Shown here: one piece after another, positions 37,487 to 46,843 of the stretch
Layout: each line of letters starts with the position of its first letter
Numbering within the stretch: the first letter of the stretch is position 1
From: Vibrio proteolyticus NBRC 13287
Lineage (GTDB): Bacteria; Pseudomonadota; Gammaproteobacteria; Enterobacterales; Vibrionaceae
Length of the DNA: 64,000 nt
Direction of reading: 5' to 3'
NCBI RefSeq assembly: GCF_000467125.1
Contig: NZ_BATJ01000010.1
Location: 124,001-188,000, forward strand
The notes under the pieces: model-generated
What the model was told of the DNA's origin: nothing
What the model saw: only the letters and a program-made list of their open reading frames with translations
Database searches by the model: none
Made by a program: the position numbers and the translations under genes

Positions 37487-38431
37487 TTACTTAGCAAAAG
37501 CTTCAGACAGAGAAATCAGAGCCGGACCGATTGCAACGATAAAGAAACACGGCCAGATAAACAGCACCATCGGAAACATCATTTTTACCGGAATTTTTGC
37601 CGCAATCTCTTCCGCAGCCTGCTGACGTTTGTCCCGGTAATCTTCAGTATATTCACGCAAAGAATTGACCAGACTGCCCCCAATACGTGATGCATGGCTG
37701 AGCATACTGACCAGCCCCATCAACTCTTCCAGACCAGTACGAACCACCAGCTCTCGCAGCGCATCCGGCATGGTGATCCCCGCTTTAATCTTGACGCACA
37801 CCGTATCGAGTTCATCGGCCAGTTCCGGGTGAGAGATCACCAACTCGTCGGCCACACGCCGCAAAGAGGCATTAAACCCCAACCCCGACTCGGTACAAAC
37901 CACCAGCAGATCCAGCGCATCAGGAATACCGGCACGAATGTTCTTTTGTCGGTTTTTGACCATTCTGGCCAAGACGATGTCCGGCAGGAACAAGCCCAAT
38001 CCCACCGCAAACACCATGCTCAGAACCAGATATTTAGAATCCGGAATCGACAGATAAATAATGCTTGCGGCCACCAACCCGACAATGGTGGTCACCGATT
38101 TAAGCGAATAAAACAGTGACAACGCGTTGCCGCGATGGAACCCAGCGTGCATCAGTTTGGCACGGGTACTCTGACGCTCTTTGTCACTTTTCGGCGACAT
38201 GATCGGCGCCAGTGACTCCAGAGTTGAAAATACGTTCGGGTTCGGTGTCACATCGGCTTTCTCTCCCGACAACTCCGCCAGTTTTCTTTTCATCGGCGAA
38301 CGTACGCCGATCAACACGGAGCCGACAGTGAGTACTAACAACATAGTAGTAATCACGACAAAAGCGATAAATAACAGCTCTTGGTTGACCAACAGAGAAT
38401 TAAACCAGGAACGAATGGCATCAGTATTCAT
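37487..38431 (-). CDS. tadC: TadC, Tad inner-membrane platform protein
   Basis: This 314-residue protein of the type II secretion F family has membrane helices near the N-terminus and a C-terminal helix ending ALISLSEAFAK. With TadB it forms the platform through which the TadA motor builds the pilus. It follows tadB by a few bases, suggesting coupling. Confidence 0.92.
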   Translation of the reverse strand: MNTDAIRSWFNSLLVNQELLFIAFVVITTMLLVLTVGSVLIGVRSPMKRKLAELSGEKADVTPNPNVFSTLESLAPIMSPKSDKERQSTRAKLMHAGFHRGNALSLFYSLKSVTTIVGLVAASIIYLSIPDSKYLVLSMVFAVGLGLFLPDIVLARMVKNRQKNIRAGIPDALDLLVVCTESGLGFNASLRRVADELVISHPELADELDTVCVKIKAGITMPDALRELVVRTGLEELMGLVSMLSHASRIGGSLVNSLREYTEDYRDKRQQAAEEIAAKIPVKMMFPMVLFIWPCFFIVAIGPALISLSEAFAK

Positions 38432-38434
38432 GAT

Positions 38435-39403
38435 TCACACCTCGATGTTGATGATTTTACGAATCCACAAGGTGCCGAGGAACAACGCCACCATCCCGCC
38501 GCCCACCAGCTTGATCCCGGTCGGGTGAGTATGCAAGGCCGAGATATAGTCCGGTTTGATCAGCGCAATAATGATGTAGAGCGCAAACGGCGCCAGCACC
38601 AGCACCCAGGCCGACATACGGGACTCCGCAGAGATGGTCCGGATCTTACGCCCGAGTTTAAATCGGGCCCGCAACAGCCGAGACAACTTATCGAGGTTTT
38701 CGGTTAAGTTACCGCCGGTCTCTTTCTGCAACAACACCGCACTGGAAAATGCCAGCATCGACACGGTAGGTGTCCGTTCGGACATCTGCGTGACCGCCAA
38801 ACGGATATCGTACCCGTAGTTCAGCAGGTTGAACGTATTGCGAAATTCAGAGCCGATGGGCTCAGGCATTTCCCGTCCAACTTCGCCGAACGCCTGATTG
38901 ATCGGCTGGCCGGCTTGCAATACCCGCTTGATGATGTCTAGCGCCTCAGGCAACTGCTCTTCAAACTTCATCAACCGATCGGAAATGCGTTTACTGATGA
39001 AGAAATGCTCGGCTCCCCAAACACTCAGCGCGCCACCAAGACAGACATACCAAACCTGATCAAACAACACCAACACCAGCGCTGCGGTAAAGGCCAGCAA
39101 GAAAGATAAAAACATGAACTTACTGAACGACATTTGAATCCCAGCCAGCTCGAGCTTTTTCTTAAAGCCTTCAAAATACGAGAACTGAATCAGCCATTTC
39201 TCCAACGGAGAGAGATCCTTAAGCGCATTTTCTCTCAACAGGGAAATGCTCTCCTGATCGATGTTGCGCTGACTGTCCCGCAGTCGCTTCACCAGTTGTT
39301 TGTGCCTGACCTTCTTCCCGGCCGACGGCAGGATCAGCGCCTGGCTGATGAAAAACACCGACAAAAACAACAGGATTAAAAAGATGGGTAATTGGCTATC
39401 CAT
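38435..39403 (-). CDS. tadB: TadB, Tad inner-membrane platform protein
   Basis: This 322-residue type II secretion F-family protein has two N-terminal membrane helices (about 3-22 and 100-130) and a cytosolic domain containing LPEALDIIKRVLQAGQPINQAF and GGNLTENLDKLS. It partners TadC. The start follows GGGAGGCGCT. Confidence 0.92.
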   Translation of the reverse strand: MDSQLPIFLILLFLSVFFISQALILPSAGKKVRHKQLVKRLRDSQRNIDQESISLLRENALKDLSPLEKWLIQFSYFEGFKKKLELAGIQMSFSKFMFLSFLLAFTAALVLVLFDQVWYVCLGGALSVWGAEHFFISKRISDRLMKFEEQLPEALDIIKRVLQAGQPINQAFGEVGREMPEPIGSEFRNTFNLLNYGYDIRLAVTQMSERTPTVSMLAFSSAVLLQKETGGNLTENLDKLSRLLRARFKLGRKIRTISAESRMSAWVLVLAPFALYIIIALIKPDYISALHTHPTGIKLVGGGMVALFLGTLWIRKIINIEV

Positions 39404-39416
39404 AGCGCCTCCCTAA

Positions 39417-40859
39417 TTAACGAGCCTTGTCGTTAAAAATTTCAAACGGAACATCCAGCCCGCGTTTGACCAATTGATCGTGGCAATGCGGCACTATCCC
39501 CGTCGGCATGTACTGACCAATCACGTTGCCATTTTCGTCGACTCCCTGACGCTGAAAGCGGAAAATCTCAGACATGGTGATGATATCGCCTTCCATACCG
39601 TTGATTTCCTGCACGCTGACCATACGACGTTTACCGTCTTCCAAGCGCTCCATTTGCACCACAATATGGATCGCCGAGGCAATCTGGGAACGCAGGTTTT
39701 TGGTCGAAACATTCCAGCCAGCCATAGAGAACATGTTTTCTATCCTGCTCAGGGCGTCGCGTGGTGTGTTGGCGTGAATGGTCGCCAGAGAACCGTCGTG
39801 ACCGGTGTTCATCGCCGACAGCATATCCACCGCTTCGCTGCCGCGCACCTCACCAATCACAATCCGGTCCGGACGCATCCGGAGTGAATTTTTCACCAGC
39901 TCACGCTGAGTGATTTCCCCTTTGCCTTCAATATTGGCCGGGCGGGTTTCGAGACGAATGACATGCGGCTGTTGCAATTGCAGTTCCGCCGAGTCCTCGA
40001 TGGTGACAATACGTTGATCTTTCGGAATAAAGCCGGAAAAAATGTTCAAAGTGGTGGTTTTACCCGAACCGGTCCCCCCAGAAATCAGGATGTTCATTTC
40101 CCCCACCACGGCAGCTTCAAGAAACTTAGCCATTGGTGGCGTCAACGAGTTGAGTTCCAGCAGGTTATCCATCGTCAGGCGATCCACCGAGAACCGGCGA
40201 ATCGAGACTGATGGCCCGTCAATCGCCAGAGGAGGAATGATGGCATTAAAGCGGGAGCCGTCTTTCAGGCGGGCATCCACCATAGGAGAGGACTCATCAA
40301 TACGCCGGCCGACCTGGCTGACAATCCGGTCAATGATGTTGCGCAGATGACGCTCATCCAGGAAGGTATGAGGCGTTCGCTCCAGCTTACCGAACCGTTC
40401 CACGTAGATGTTTTTCGGCCCGTTGACCAGAATATCGGAGATGGTGCGATCTGACAGCAACGGCTCCAGCGGCCCCAAGCCAAACACTTCATCTTCAATC
40501 TGCGCAATGATTCGGGTACGCGCTTCCGAGCTCATCGGGTGGGTACGGTCATCATTGAGCAGGTGAATGATGGCTTCACGCAATTCCGTCCGGGCTCGAT
40601 CCTCTTCAAGGTGAGAGAGCAGGCCTAAATCAAGCGTATCCAGCAGCTTCTTGTGGTAGTAATGCTTAATTTCCATCTCCTGCTCAAGCTGCTTTTTCTG
40701 CTCTTCGATAAACTTCACTTTGGCGTCAATGTTGGACAACTTGGTGCCGCTTTCTTCTAGCACTTCGGCCGCTTTCAGCTCTTCAGAGCGTTGAACCAGA
40801 TTACCGAGAGAGCTGGTTTCTTCGTAGTCGCTGTTGATGGCTTTTCTTTTGAAAAACAT
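39417..40859 (-). CDS. tadA: TadA, pilus assembly ATPase (CpaF)
   Basis: This 480-residue hexameric ATPase of the type II/IV secretion family powers Flp pilus assembly. The Walker A is GGTGSGKTT at 261-269. Also visible are the Asp box [19 protein letters not shown], the Walker B region [12 protein letters not shown] and the His-box Gly-rich [20 protein letters not shown]. It lies 9 bases downstream of tadZ. Confidence 0.97.
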   Translation of the reverse strand: MFFKRKAINSDYEETSSLGNLVQRSEELKAAEVLEESGTKLSNIDAKVKFIEEQKKQLEQEMEIKHYYHKKLLDTLDLGLLSHLEEDRARTELREAIIHLLNDDRTHPMSSEARTRIIAQIEDEVFGLGPLEPLLSDRTISDILVNGPKNIYVERFGKLERTPHTFLDERHLRNIIDRIVSQVGRRIDESSPMVDARLKDGSRFNAIIPPLAIDGPSVSIRRFSVDRLTMDNLLELNSLTPPMAKFLEAAVVGEMNILISGGTGSGKTTTLNIFSGFIPKDQRIVTIEDSAELQLQQPHVIRLETRPANIEGKGEITQRELVKNSLRMRPDRIVIGEVRGSEAVDMLSAMNTGHDGSLATIHANTPRDALSRIENMFSMAGWNVSTKNLRSQIASAIHIVVQMERLEDGKRRMVSVQEINGMEGDIITMSEIFRFQRQGVDENGNVIGQYMPTGIVPHCHDQLVKRGLDVPFEIFNDKAR

Positions 40860-40868
40860 AGCTCCCCC

Positions 40869-42074
40869 TTAAGAAAAGAGTTTCTTGATCCAACTGGCGT
40901 TTTCCTCATCAGGCACTTCCAGTTTGTGTGAGATTTCGGCCAGAGACGATTTCAGTGCACTGTTTTTCTTCGACTGAACAATCGGGCTACCCAGGTTGGC
41001 GCATTCCATCGCCAGGTTGAAATTGTTTGGCACCATGTGCACCGGTACGTTCGGAATCGCTTTTTCAATGTCTTTGGTCGAGATCGAGGCCTTTTTGTCA
41101 TAGCGGTTCACCAGCAGTTCTATCTGGCTTTTGTTGAGACCAAAATCGTATTCCAGACTACGCAGGTACTGCGACGCATGTTTCACCGAAATCACGTTCT
41201 GCTGCATCACCAGAAAAACCCGCGTGGCAGGAGAGACGATTTTCTGGAACATATGCTCCACCCCACCGGACATATCCACAATGATGTGTGCGTAGTACTG
41301 TCTCAGTTCAGGTAACAACGCGCTGACCCGCCCGGCGTGGTCGTGGTTATCTTTGAGACTCAAAGGATCAAAACCGAGGTAATTCAGCCCAGAGTGATGT
41401 TTGTGTACCAACCCTTCCAACGACATTTCATCCAGATCATTCAACGAATCGATCACGCTGTTGATGCTGTACTTCGGTTTGCAGTCGAGGTAGTCCGCGC
41501 TGTCACTGAATCGCATGTCCAGGTCGACCAGTAACACGCTGCTCTTGGCGTAACCGGCCAGCTCAATTGCCGTGTTCAACGCCAGCGTCGTTGCCCCCGA
41601 GCCCCCTTTAGTATTAAGGAACAACGTCAGGCTGCCCATTTTCCGGTTCGCCACCTTATCGTCCGCTACCTCTTTGAGCAGTGGGTAGAGCTCTTCAAAC
41701 ATCACCTGATCGGAAAAGTAATCCGACGCCCCGAGGCGCAGCGCCATTTTAAGCGAGGGGGTGTCGTGTTCGTCACCAAAGACGATCAACGATGTGTGGG
41801 CATTCTGGAAGTTTTCACCATTGGAATACACATGAGCGACTTTTTGCGCCCATTTGTCACCGGTTTCGATATAAACCAGATCCGGGATCGGTTTGCCTTG
41901 AATTTTTTCTAGGTTGAAGTCACTGAGTTCTATCCATTCAATATTGAGATTAAGACATTTGGATAACTCATTACTCATGTGAGCTTTAAAGGTTGGCGTC
42001 GAATACACCGCCCACAACACCAGGTTGGTCTTGAGAGAGGCGTATTCATTTTCCACTTTCACTGGCTTCAGCAT
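40869..42074 (-). CDS. tadZ: TadZ, Tad polar localisation ATPase (CpaE-like)
   Basis: This 401-residue ParA/MinD-like protein has an N-terminal receiver-like domain (to about residue 140) without obvious phospho-acceptor chemistry, then a deviant Walker A KGGSGATT at 156-163. TadZ marks the pole where the Tad machine is built. The start is the ATG after GGAG; an upstream TTG frame overlaps tadF. Confidence 0.93.
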   Translation of the reverse strand: MLKPVKVENEYASLKTNLVLWAVYSTPTFKAHMSNELSKCLNLNIEWIELSDFNLEKIQGKPIPDLVYIETGDKWAQKVAHVYSNGENFQNAHTSLIVFGDEHDTPSLKMALRLGASDYFSDQVMFEELYPLLKEVADDKVANRKMGSLTLFLNTKGGSGATTLALNTAIELAGYAKSSVLLVDLDMRFSDSADYLDCKPKYSINSVIDSLNDLDEMSLEGLVHKHHSGLNYLGFDPLSLKDNHDHAGRVSALLPELRQYYAHIIVDMSGGVEHMFQKIVSPATRVFLVMQQNVISVKHASQYLRSLEYDFGLNKSQIELLVNRYDKKASISTKDIEKAIPNVPVHMVPNNFNLAMECANLGSPIVQSKKNSALKSSLAEISHKLEVPDEENASWIKKLFS

Positions 42075-42085
42075 GGCTATCTCCA

Positions 42086-42616
42086 TTAGCAATCTGACTT
42101 GTCCGTACTTGTCGGACTGGTCGGCCGAAGAATCCCCAGACTCTCAGCCGGCAGTATGGTTTCAAAGCTGGGCGCGGTACCGATGGCGTTAATCAACGCT
42201 GACAACACAAAAAATCGGAAGGTATAGTTCACCGAGCGCGCTTTGACATACTTGATTTGTGAAAACTGTGCATCCAGCGTGGCATTGTCCGCTGGCGGCG
42301 TGGATAAAAACCCGGACACATCGACTTCATTGCCGTTCTGATCCAGATAGGTAATTTCCAGGTTGTTTTTGGAAAAACCCGCCGGATAGAGGCCGGAAAC
42401 TGATTCCATTTCAGGAATATCGTCCCGGTCGGCGATATAACATACCGTGGCCAGCCTGGCCGAGCGCCTTGTCACTTCGTTCACCATCTGAATCGAATAG
42501 AAATAAGCCGCAAACTCCAGAATGGCGAAGATAATCAGCAATACCGCCAGCGCAATGATCAAGAACTCCAATTGCGTGACACCACGTTGTAAACGGTGCA
42601 ATCTTGATATCTTCAT
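42086..42616 (-). CDS. tadF: TadF-like pseudopilin
   Basis: This 176-residue protein has a type IVc prepilin-like N-terminus RGVTQLEFLIIALAVLL, with a glycine five residues before the conserved glutamate as in the TadV cleavage motif, then a 21-residue hydrophobic helix. The rest is predicted periplasmic. It overlaps the end of tadE by four bases (ATGA). Confidence 0.85.
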   Translation of the reverse strand: MKISRLHRLQRGVTQLEFLIIALAVLLIIFAILEFAAYFYSIQMVNEVTRRSARLATVCYIADRDDIPEMESVSGLYPAGFSKNNLEITYLDQNGNEVDVSGFLSTPPADNATLDAQFSQIKYVKARSVNYTFRFFVLSALINAIGTAPSFETILPAESLGILRPTSPTSTDKSDC

Positions 42617-43074
42617 GGCGCTGTCCTCATTTTCGATGAGGCCGCTACGTTAAACGCCAGTGAGACGTCGGAAAATGGCAGCTCAGAGAAAAACGGCTCA
42701 TAAACGAAGCTGGCCGACAGGGTCACTTCTTTGCTGATCGGCGTCGGTTGCGTGATGACAATATCGTCAGCTGAGATGTAATCGATCATCGGCTCCGAAC
42801 TGTCATTCACCTGCGGATTACCATAAATCACCACGTTTTTGATGCTGCCTTCATCCGCTATCGCGGTAAAATCGAGCGTACCGTAGGTATCCACGACCGC
42901 ATAACGCACACCATTTTGCAGTGCTTTGTTAAGTTCGGTGTACTGGATCAATACCCGTCCAACGTCCAGAACCAGTACCGATAGCATCAACAACACGGGT
43001 AAACAGATGATGAATTCCAGCGCTGCCAACCCTTGCGATTTTTTCTGATGGTTAACGGGAGTAATGACACGCAT
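42613..43074 (-). CDS. tadE: TadE-like pseudopilin
   Basis: This 153-residue pseudopilin has the prepilin motif QGLAALEFIICLPVLLML near residues 14-31 (G-x4-E), then a hydrophobic helix and a periplasmic domain. TadE and TadF are cut by TadV and needed for Flp pilus formation. It starts immediately after tadG. Confidence 0.88.
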   Translation of the reverse strand: MRVITPVNHQKKSQGLAALEFIICLPVLLMLSVLVLDVGRVLIQYTELNKALQNGVRYAVVDTYGTLDFTAIADEGSIKNVVIYGNPQVNDSSEPMIDYISADDIVITQPTPISKEVTLSASFVYEPFFSELPFSDVSLAFNVAASSKMRTAP

Positions 43075-43075
43075 A

Positions 43076-44353
43076 TTATGACACTCCCCCTAGCGGATCC
43101 TTATACAGCTGGATGCGATACAAACCGACGTCACTGGCTTCAATACCCGTCGAACCGTTTTTTATCGGGCAGTCATACAAGAACTGGCCAAACACGCTCG
43201 ACTGACCGGAGTTTTCCACTTTCTGCAACAAGAAGAAGCAACCGAAGCCAAGCACATCCAGATCGGTCTTACCGCCTGCGTCGGTGCAGTTCACGATGGG
43301 AATCCGCAAGATACGGCGCCCCGCTTGCCCACTTTCTATGTAGTCGTTCGGTACGCATGAAGCTTCGGCCCCATTACCTTCACAGTTTCTGAGCTCGTTG
43401 AGGTAATCGCTGTAGTACAGATCTCCGGCATAAGGCGTATCTGACTCAGCCAAAGTATTTGGCTCACGAACATAGAGATCCGGCAAGACGGTACCATCGT
43501 TAGGAATCGGCCCGGTAAAATCGTTCAGGCGTGTATTTAATCCTTGCGCCACCGGGCCAATGCTGTTCCCCGGCTTGGTGGTTACCGTATCCCCAATGGT
43601 GGCACAGCCGTTATACTCTCCGGACATCGCCTTACGTACCAACGCGGCACCGCCGCCATTGCCATCCCCTTGACCAAAGTCGAGCAGCTGAAAATTCCCG
43701 GGGCCCATGCCGGAGTTATCCTGATCTCCCACTTTCAACTCATGAATCTGATCTGGCAAGTTGATGTCATCGTAGATATTTGGGTCGTTCTGATAGCCCC
43801 ACACTGCGTCCTGCCCAGCGACCGGATCACCACATACCGCCATCGGTGTTATATTGCATGAGTAAGTGATGGCCGCACTGCGACCAGCCACAGCACTGGC
43901 TGCCACCGCTTTGTTGATACCAAACAATGAGCTGAGAAACTCGGTCAAAGAGACATCCGTCACCGCCACGCGCACATAAATGTCCGCATCTTCCGATGGT
44001 GGTGAAAAGCTCGCGGCAGGGACAAAGGTCTGATAGTCATAAGAAAATGTGACAGCAATGTTCTCTGCGGTGTACGTCAGTTCTGAGTTTCCGGTTGACG
44101 TGGCAAAACTGTTCATTGCAGCAATAGCGGCAACTTCAGCCTGATCCACATCACCTGTGTCGTCTGCCACCACCGCACCGGCCAAAGCGGCCGAATCAAC
44201 GGCATTTTGCAGCCGGGTTTTGTTCAGCACCATGTGGTTCAAATCCAGACTGAATGCTGCGACACCCAACAACAGCAGCATAATCAGACTGATCAATACC
44301 AGCGTAATGCCTTTTTGCGTTCCTTTACGTCGGCCATGATGAAGCACTAACAT
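43076..44353 (-). CDS. tadG: TadG-like Tad pilus protein
   Basis: This 425-residue protein begins with a basic N-terminus, then a hydrophobic helix ITLVLISLIMLLLLGVAAFS and the TadG-type segment LDLNHMVLNKTRLQNAVDSAALAGA. The remaining 370 residues are predicted periplasmic with no clear von Willebrand motif. The family is required for Tad pili, with an unclear mechanical role. It lies 26 bases downstream of a small lipoprotein gene. Confidence 0.85.
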   Translation of the reverse strand: MLVLHHGRRKGTQKGITLVLISLIMLLLLGVAAFSLDLNHMVLNKTRLQNAVDSAALAGAVVADDTGDVDQAEVAAIAAMNSFATSTGNSELTYTAENIAVTFSYDYQTFVPAASFSPPSEDADIYVRVAVTDVSLTEFLSSLFGINKAVAASAVAGRSAAITYSCNITPMAVCGDPVAGQDAVWGYQNDPNIYDDINLPDQIHELKVGDQDNSGMGPGNFQLLDFGQGDGNGGGAALVRKAMSGEYNGCATIGDTVTTKPGNSIGPVAQGLNTRLNDFTGPIPNDGTVLPDLYVREPNTLAESDTPYAGDLYYSDYLNELRNCEGNGAEASCVPNDYIESGQAGRRILRIPIVNCTDAGGKTDLDVLGFGCFFLLQKVENSGQSSVFGQFLYDCPIKNGSTGIEASDVGLYRIQLYKDPLGGVS

Positions 44354-44379
44354 AGCCCCTCCTACGTGATAGAAATCAC

Positions 44380-44601
44380 TTACTCTTTGGCGACTCCATT
44401 ATTGTTATAAACTTCCAGACTGACGTATGTTCTTTCCCCACTTCCTTCAGGCAGGTAACCCAGGTTTTCCTGCCATGCGGTGGGGTTCAGGGTTTGTTCC
44501 GCTCTTAACTGGCTGACTGACATCCCCATACTCGGCTCATTGGCGCAGCCCAGCAAAACGAGCGACAGTGCTCCGGTTAAGGCAATATGTACGCTTTTCA
44601 T
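44380..44601 (-). CDS. Small lipoprotein in the tad locus
   Basis: This 73-residue protein has a signal ending in the lipobox LLGC (Cys19), then about 54 mature residues. A good ribosome site (AGAGGAA) is present. I do not recognise a family. It occupies the place of rcpB-type outer-membrane genes, directly after the secretin gene, so a role as pilotin or secretin-stabilising lipoprotein is a reasonable guess only. Confidence 0.75.
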   Translation of the reverse strand: MKSVHIALTGALSLVLLGCANEPSMGMSVSQLRAEQTLNPTAWQENLGYLPEGSGERTYVSLEVYNNNGVAKE

Positions 44602-44613
44602 CTCGTATTCCTC

Positions 44614-46068
44614 TTACAGACTGTGGCCGAACTTACCTTCAGAGCCACCCTCTGACGACGTATAGTTATAAGACTCTGCACTGCCCTGACTGGTGGTTCC
44701 GCGTTTGTATTTGCTGTAGTCAAGACGAGCCCCGCGACCCAGTAAGTAGAATTCCACATCGTTCGGACTGACAAAGCCATCCGTAGGTAACGACACTCGG
44801 CGACGGTCAATAGGCTGAGCCAGGCGCGGCGTCACCAAAATAACCAGCTCAGTTTCACCGGATGTAAATTCCTCACTCTTGAACAGTTGCCCCAATACCG
44901 GAATATCCCCAAAACCCGGCATACGGCTGTTGACGTCGCGCGCATTCTCACTGAGCAACCCGGCGATACCGATGGTTTGACCGTCGGCCAGTTCGAGGGT
45001 GGTCCCGGCACTGCGCTTGGTGATCGGCGGAATAAAGAAGGCCGCATTCACGTCGCCTGGGTTGTACGTCAGTACACCTGAGTTAGCGATCTCACTGACA
45101 TTCACCGACAGTTTGAGGTTGATTTTCTTGTCACTCAGCACGTACGGAATGAAATCCAGCGCCACACCAAACTCTTTATAGTCGATGGTGATGCCATCAT
45201 CATTGGGCACCGGAATCGGGAACTCCCCCCCCGCCAGAAAATCGGCCTTGGTGCCACTCAGTGCGGTCAAACTGGGTTCCGCCAGGACTTTGGCCACACC
45301 GTTCTGCTTCGCGATATCTAAAGCAAATGTGAACAAGGTATTGCTGTCGATAAACGAACCGAGGAAGCCGAAATCATTTGCTGCAGGGATATTGAGAATC
45401 GGACCAATGCTGTCGATTGCCGCCCCCGCTGAAGTGGTTCCCCAGGTGAAATCTCCGCTCTTTTGGAAAAAGTGAAAGTTCGAATCAAAACGTCTTACCA
45501 GCGTGCGCTGTACCTCGGCCACGGTAACCTCCAGAGTGACCTGTTGAGCACCGCCAATGGTCAGCAAATTAATCACCGAAGCATCGTCGTCATTCTTGTC
45601 GTCCCCCTCATCCGCCGCTTTCCCGGCAGCAAAGGTTTCAGCAATCTTCACTGCGGTATCCATGTTCTGCTGATTACTCACCAGACCACGCAGGACGATT
45701 TTCTCCTGAGAGCTGTAGACTTCAATCCGGTCGTTAGGCAAAAACTGATGCAGTTTAGCTTTGAGCGTATTTAGGTCATGCGTTACTTCAACGTTAAACG
45801 ACTCAATCAATCGACCGCGGCGATCCCACACAGACACATTGGTAGAGCCAAGCTTTTTCCCGACCAGAAATAACTCATTTGAGCGTAACACCAGAATGTC
45901 GACCACCGACGGATCCCCTAACGTCACTTTCTTCGCCGACCCAGAAATCACAACCTGAGTCGACTGATGATGAGCAACACTGACAACCTTGCCGGATGGG
46001 ATCGTGGCAGCGTGAAGCGCAAAACTTGTCATAAGTAAATGACATATCACGAATATTATTCTTTTCAT
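44614..46068 (-). CDS. rcpA: RcpA/CpaC, Tad outer-membrane secretin
   Basis: This 484-residue secretin has a signal peptide (MKRIIFVICHLLMTSFALHA), an N-terminal BON-like/N0 region including KKVTLGDPSVVDILVLRSNELFLVGKK, and a C-terminal secretin domain with VAEPSLTALSGTKADFLAGGE and the end GFVSPNDVEFYLLGR. It forms the pore for the Flp pilus. It follows cpaB by 7 bases. Confidence 0.94.
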   Translation of the reverse strand: MKRIIFVICHLLMTSFALHAATIPSGKVVSVAHHQSTQVVISGSAKKVTLGDPSVVDILVLRSNELFLVGKKLGSTNVSVWDRRGRLIESFNVEVTHDLNTLKAKLHQFLPNDRIEVYSSQEKIVLRGLVSNQQNMDTAVKIAETFAAGKAADEGDDKNDDDASVINLLTIGGAQQVTLEVTVAEVQRTLVRRFDSNFHFFQKSGDFTWGTTSAGAAIDSIGPILNIPAANDFGFLGSFIDSNTLFTFALDIAKQNGVAKVLAEPSLTALSGTKADFLAGGEFPIPVPNDDGITIDYKEFGVALDFIPYVLSDKKINLKLSVNVSEIANSGVLTYNPGDVNAAFFIPPITKRSAGTTLELADGQTIGIAGLLSENARDVNSRMPGFGDIPVLGQLFKSEEFTSGETELVILVTPRLAQPIDRRRVSLPTDGFVSPNDVEFYLLGRGARLDYSKYKRGTTSQGSAESYNYTSSEGGSEGKFGHSL

Positions 46069-46075
46069 AAGTCAC

Positions 46076-46828
46076 CTAATTACTTACTCGAACGTTAGAC
46101 GCCTGAGCACCTTTTATAATGGTTACACTCGGTGCCGGCGTGTATTTTCTGACCGGCGCAGGTTTGTCGATCTCGTGAGGGTTTCTTAGCGCAAGCTGAA
46201 TATCGCCTTTGCTGTTCTCTGTCAGCAGGCGTTCGGCTTCTTTCGGCGACACTTCCAGTGTTACAGCCCGAACGATAACCGGCTTGTTTTCTTTGGTTTT
46301 CGCAGTCTGGTCCACCGCCAGAACTTTGATGTTTTTCAGCACTGTTTTCGTGGTGGCTCGCGCTTTACCAATTTTGACGGTGTTCAACACATCAACTTTA
46401 TTGCCCGGCAATAGAAATCCCGCGACACCAATAACATCATTAACCCGAATGGTGACCGCACGCTTGTTGTCCGGTATCAATGCCGCCAGTGTGGCCCCTT
46501 CCCCAGGCAAGGCCAGACGAGCGGGATGGATCAACTCCCCTTCGTAGATGGTGTTGGCGACGATGCGCCCTACGACATCTTCCGGTTTTTCCAGCGTCTC
46601 TTCATTTATCCATTTTACTTCCAGTAATTTGGTGGTGAGATGCTTGCTTTCGAGTACCGTCCCCGGCTCCAGTTCACTGGCTGCAATAACAACAGGATGG
46701 CGTTCAACTCGTTCGACCTCAACGGTCGGTGTGGTTTGACTGTCTATCCACTTTTTCGCAACGATAACGGCCGCCAGACCGAATACCACCGAGAGAAGAA
46801 GCAGAATGACGACTTGGCTCCGGCTCAT
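46076..46828 (-). CDS. rcpC: RcpC/CpaB, Tad pilus periplasmic protein
   Basis: This 250-residue protein has an N-terminal membrane anchor (VVILLLLSVVFGLAAVIVA) and a SAF-like domain (PVVIAASELEPGTVLESKHL) followed by a CpaB domain. It links the secretin to the inner-membrane parts of the machine. It lies 15 bases downstream of the AAA ATPase gene. Confidence 0.92.
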   Translation of the reverse strand: MSRSQVVILLLLSVVFGLAAVIVAKKWIDSQTTPTVEVERVERHPVVIAASELEPGTVLESKHLTTKLLEVKWINEETLEKPEDVVGRIVANTIYEGELIHPARLALPGEGATLAALIPDNKRAVTIRVNDVIGVAGFLLPGNKVDVLNTVKIGKARATTKTVLKNIKVLAVDQTAKTKENKPVIVRAVTLEVSPKEAERLLTENSKGDIQLALRNPHEIDKPAPVRKYTPAPSVTIIKGAQASNVRVSN

Positions 46829-46843
46829 AATGAAACCTCCATG

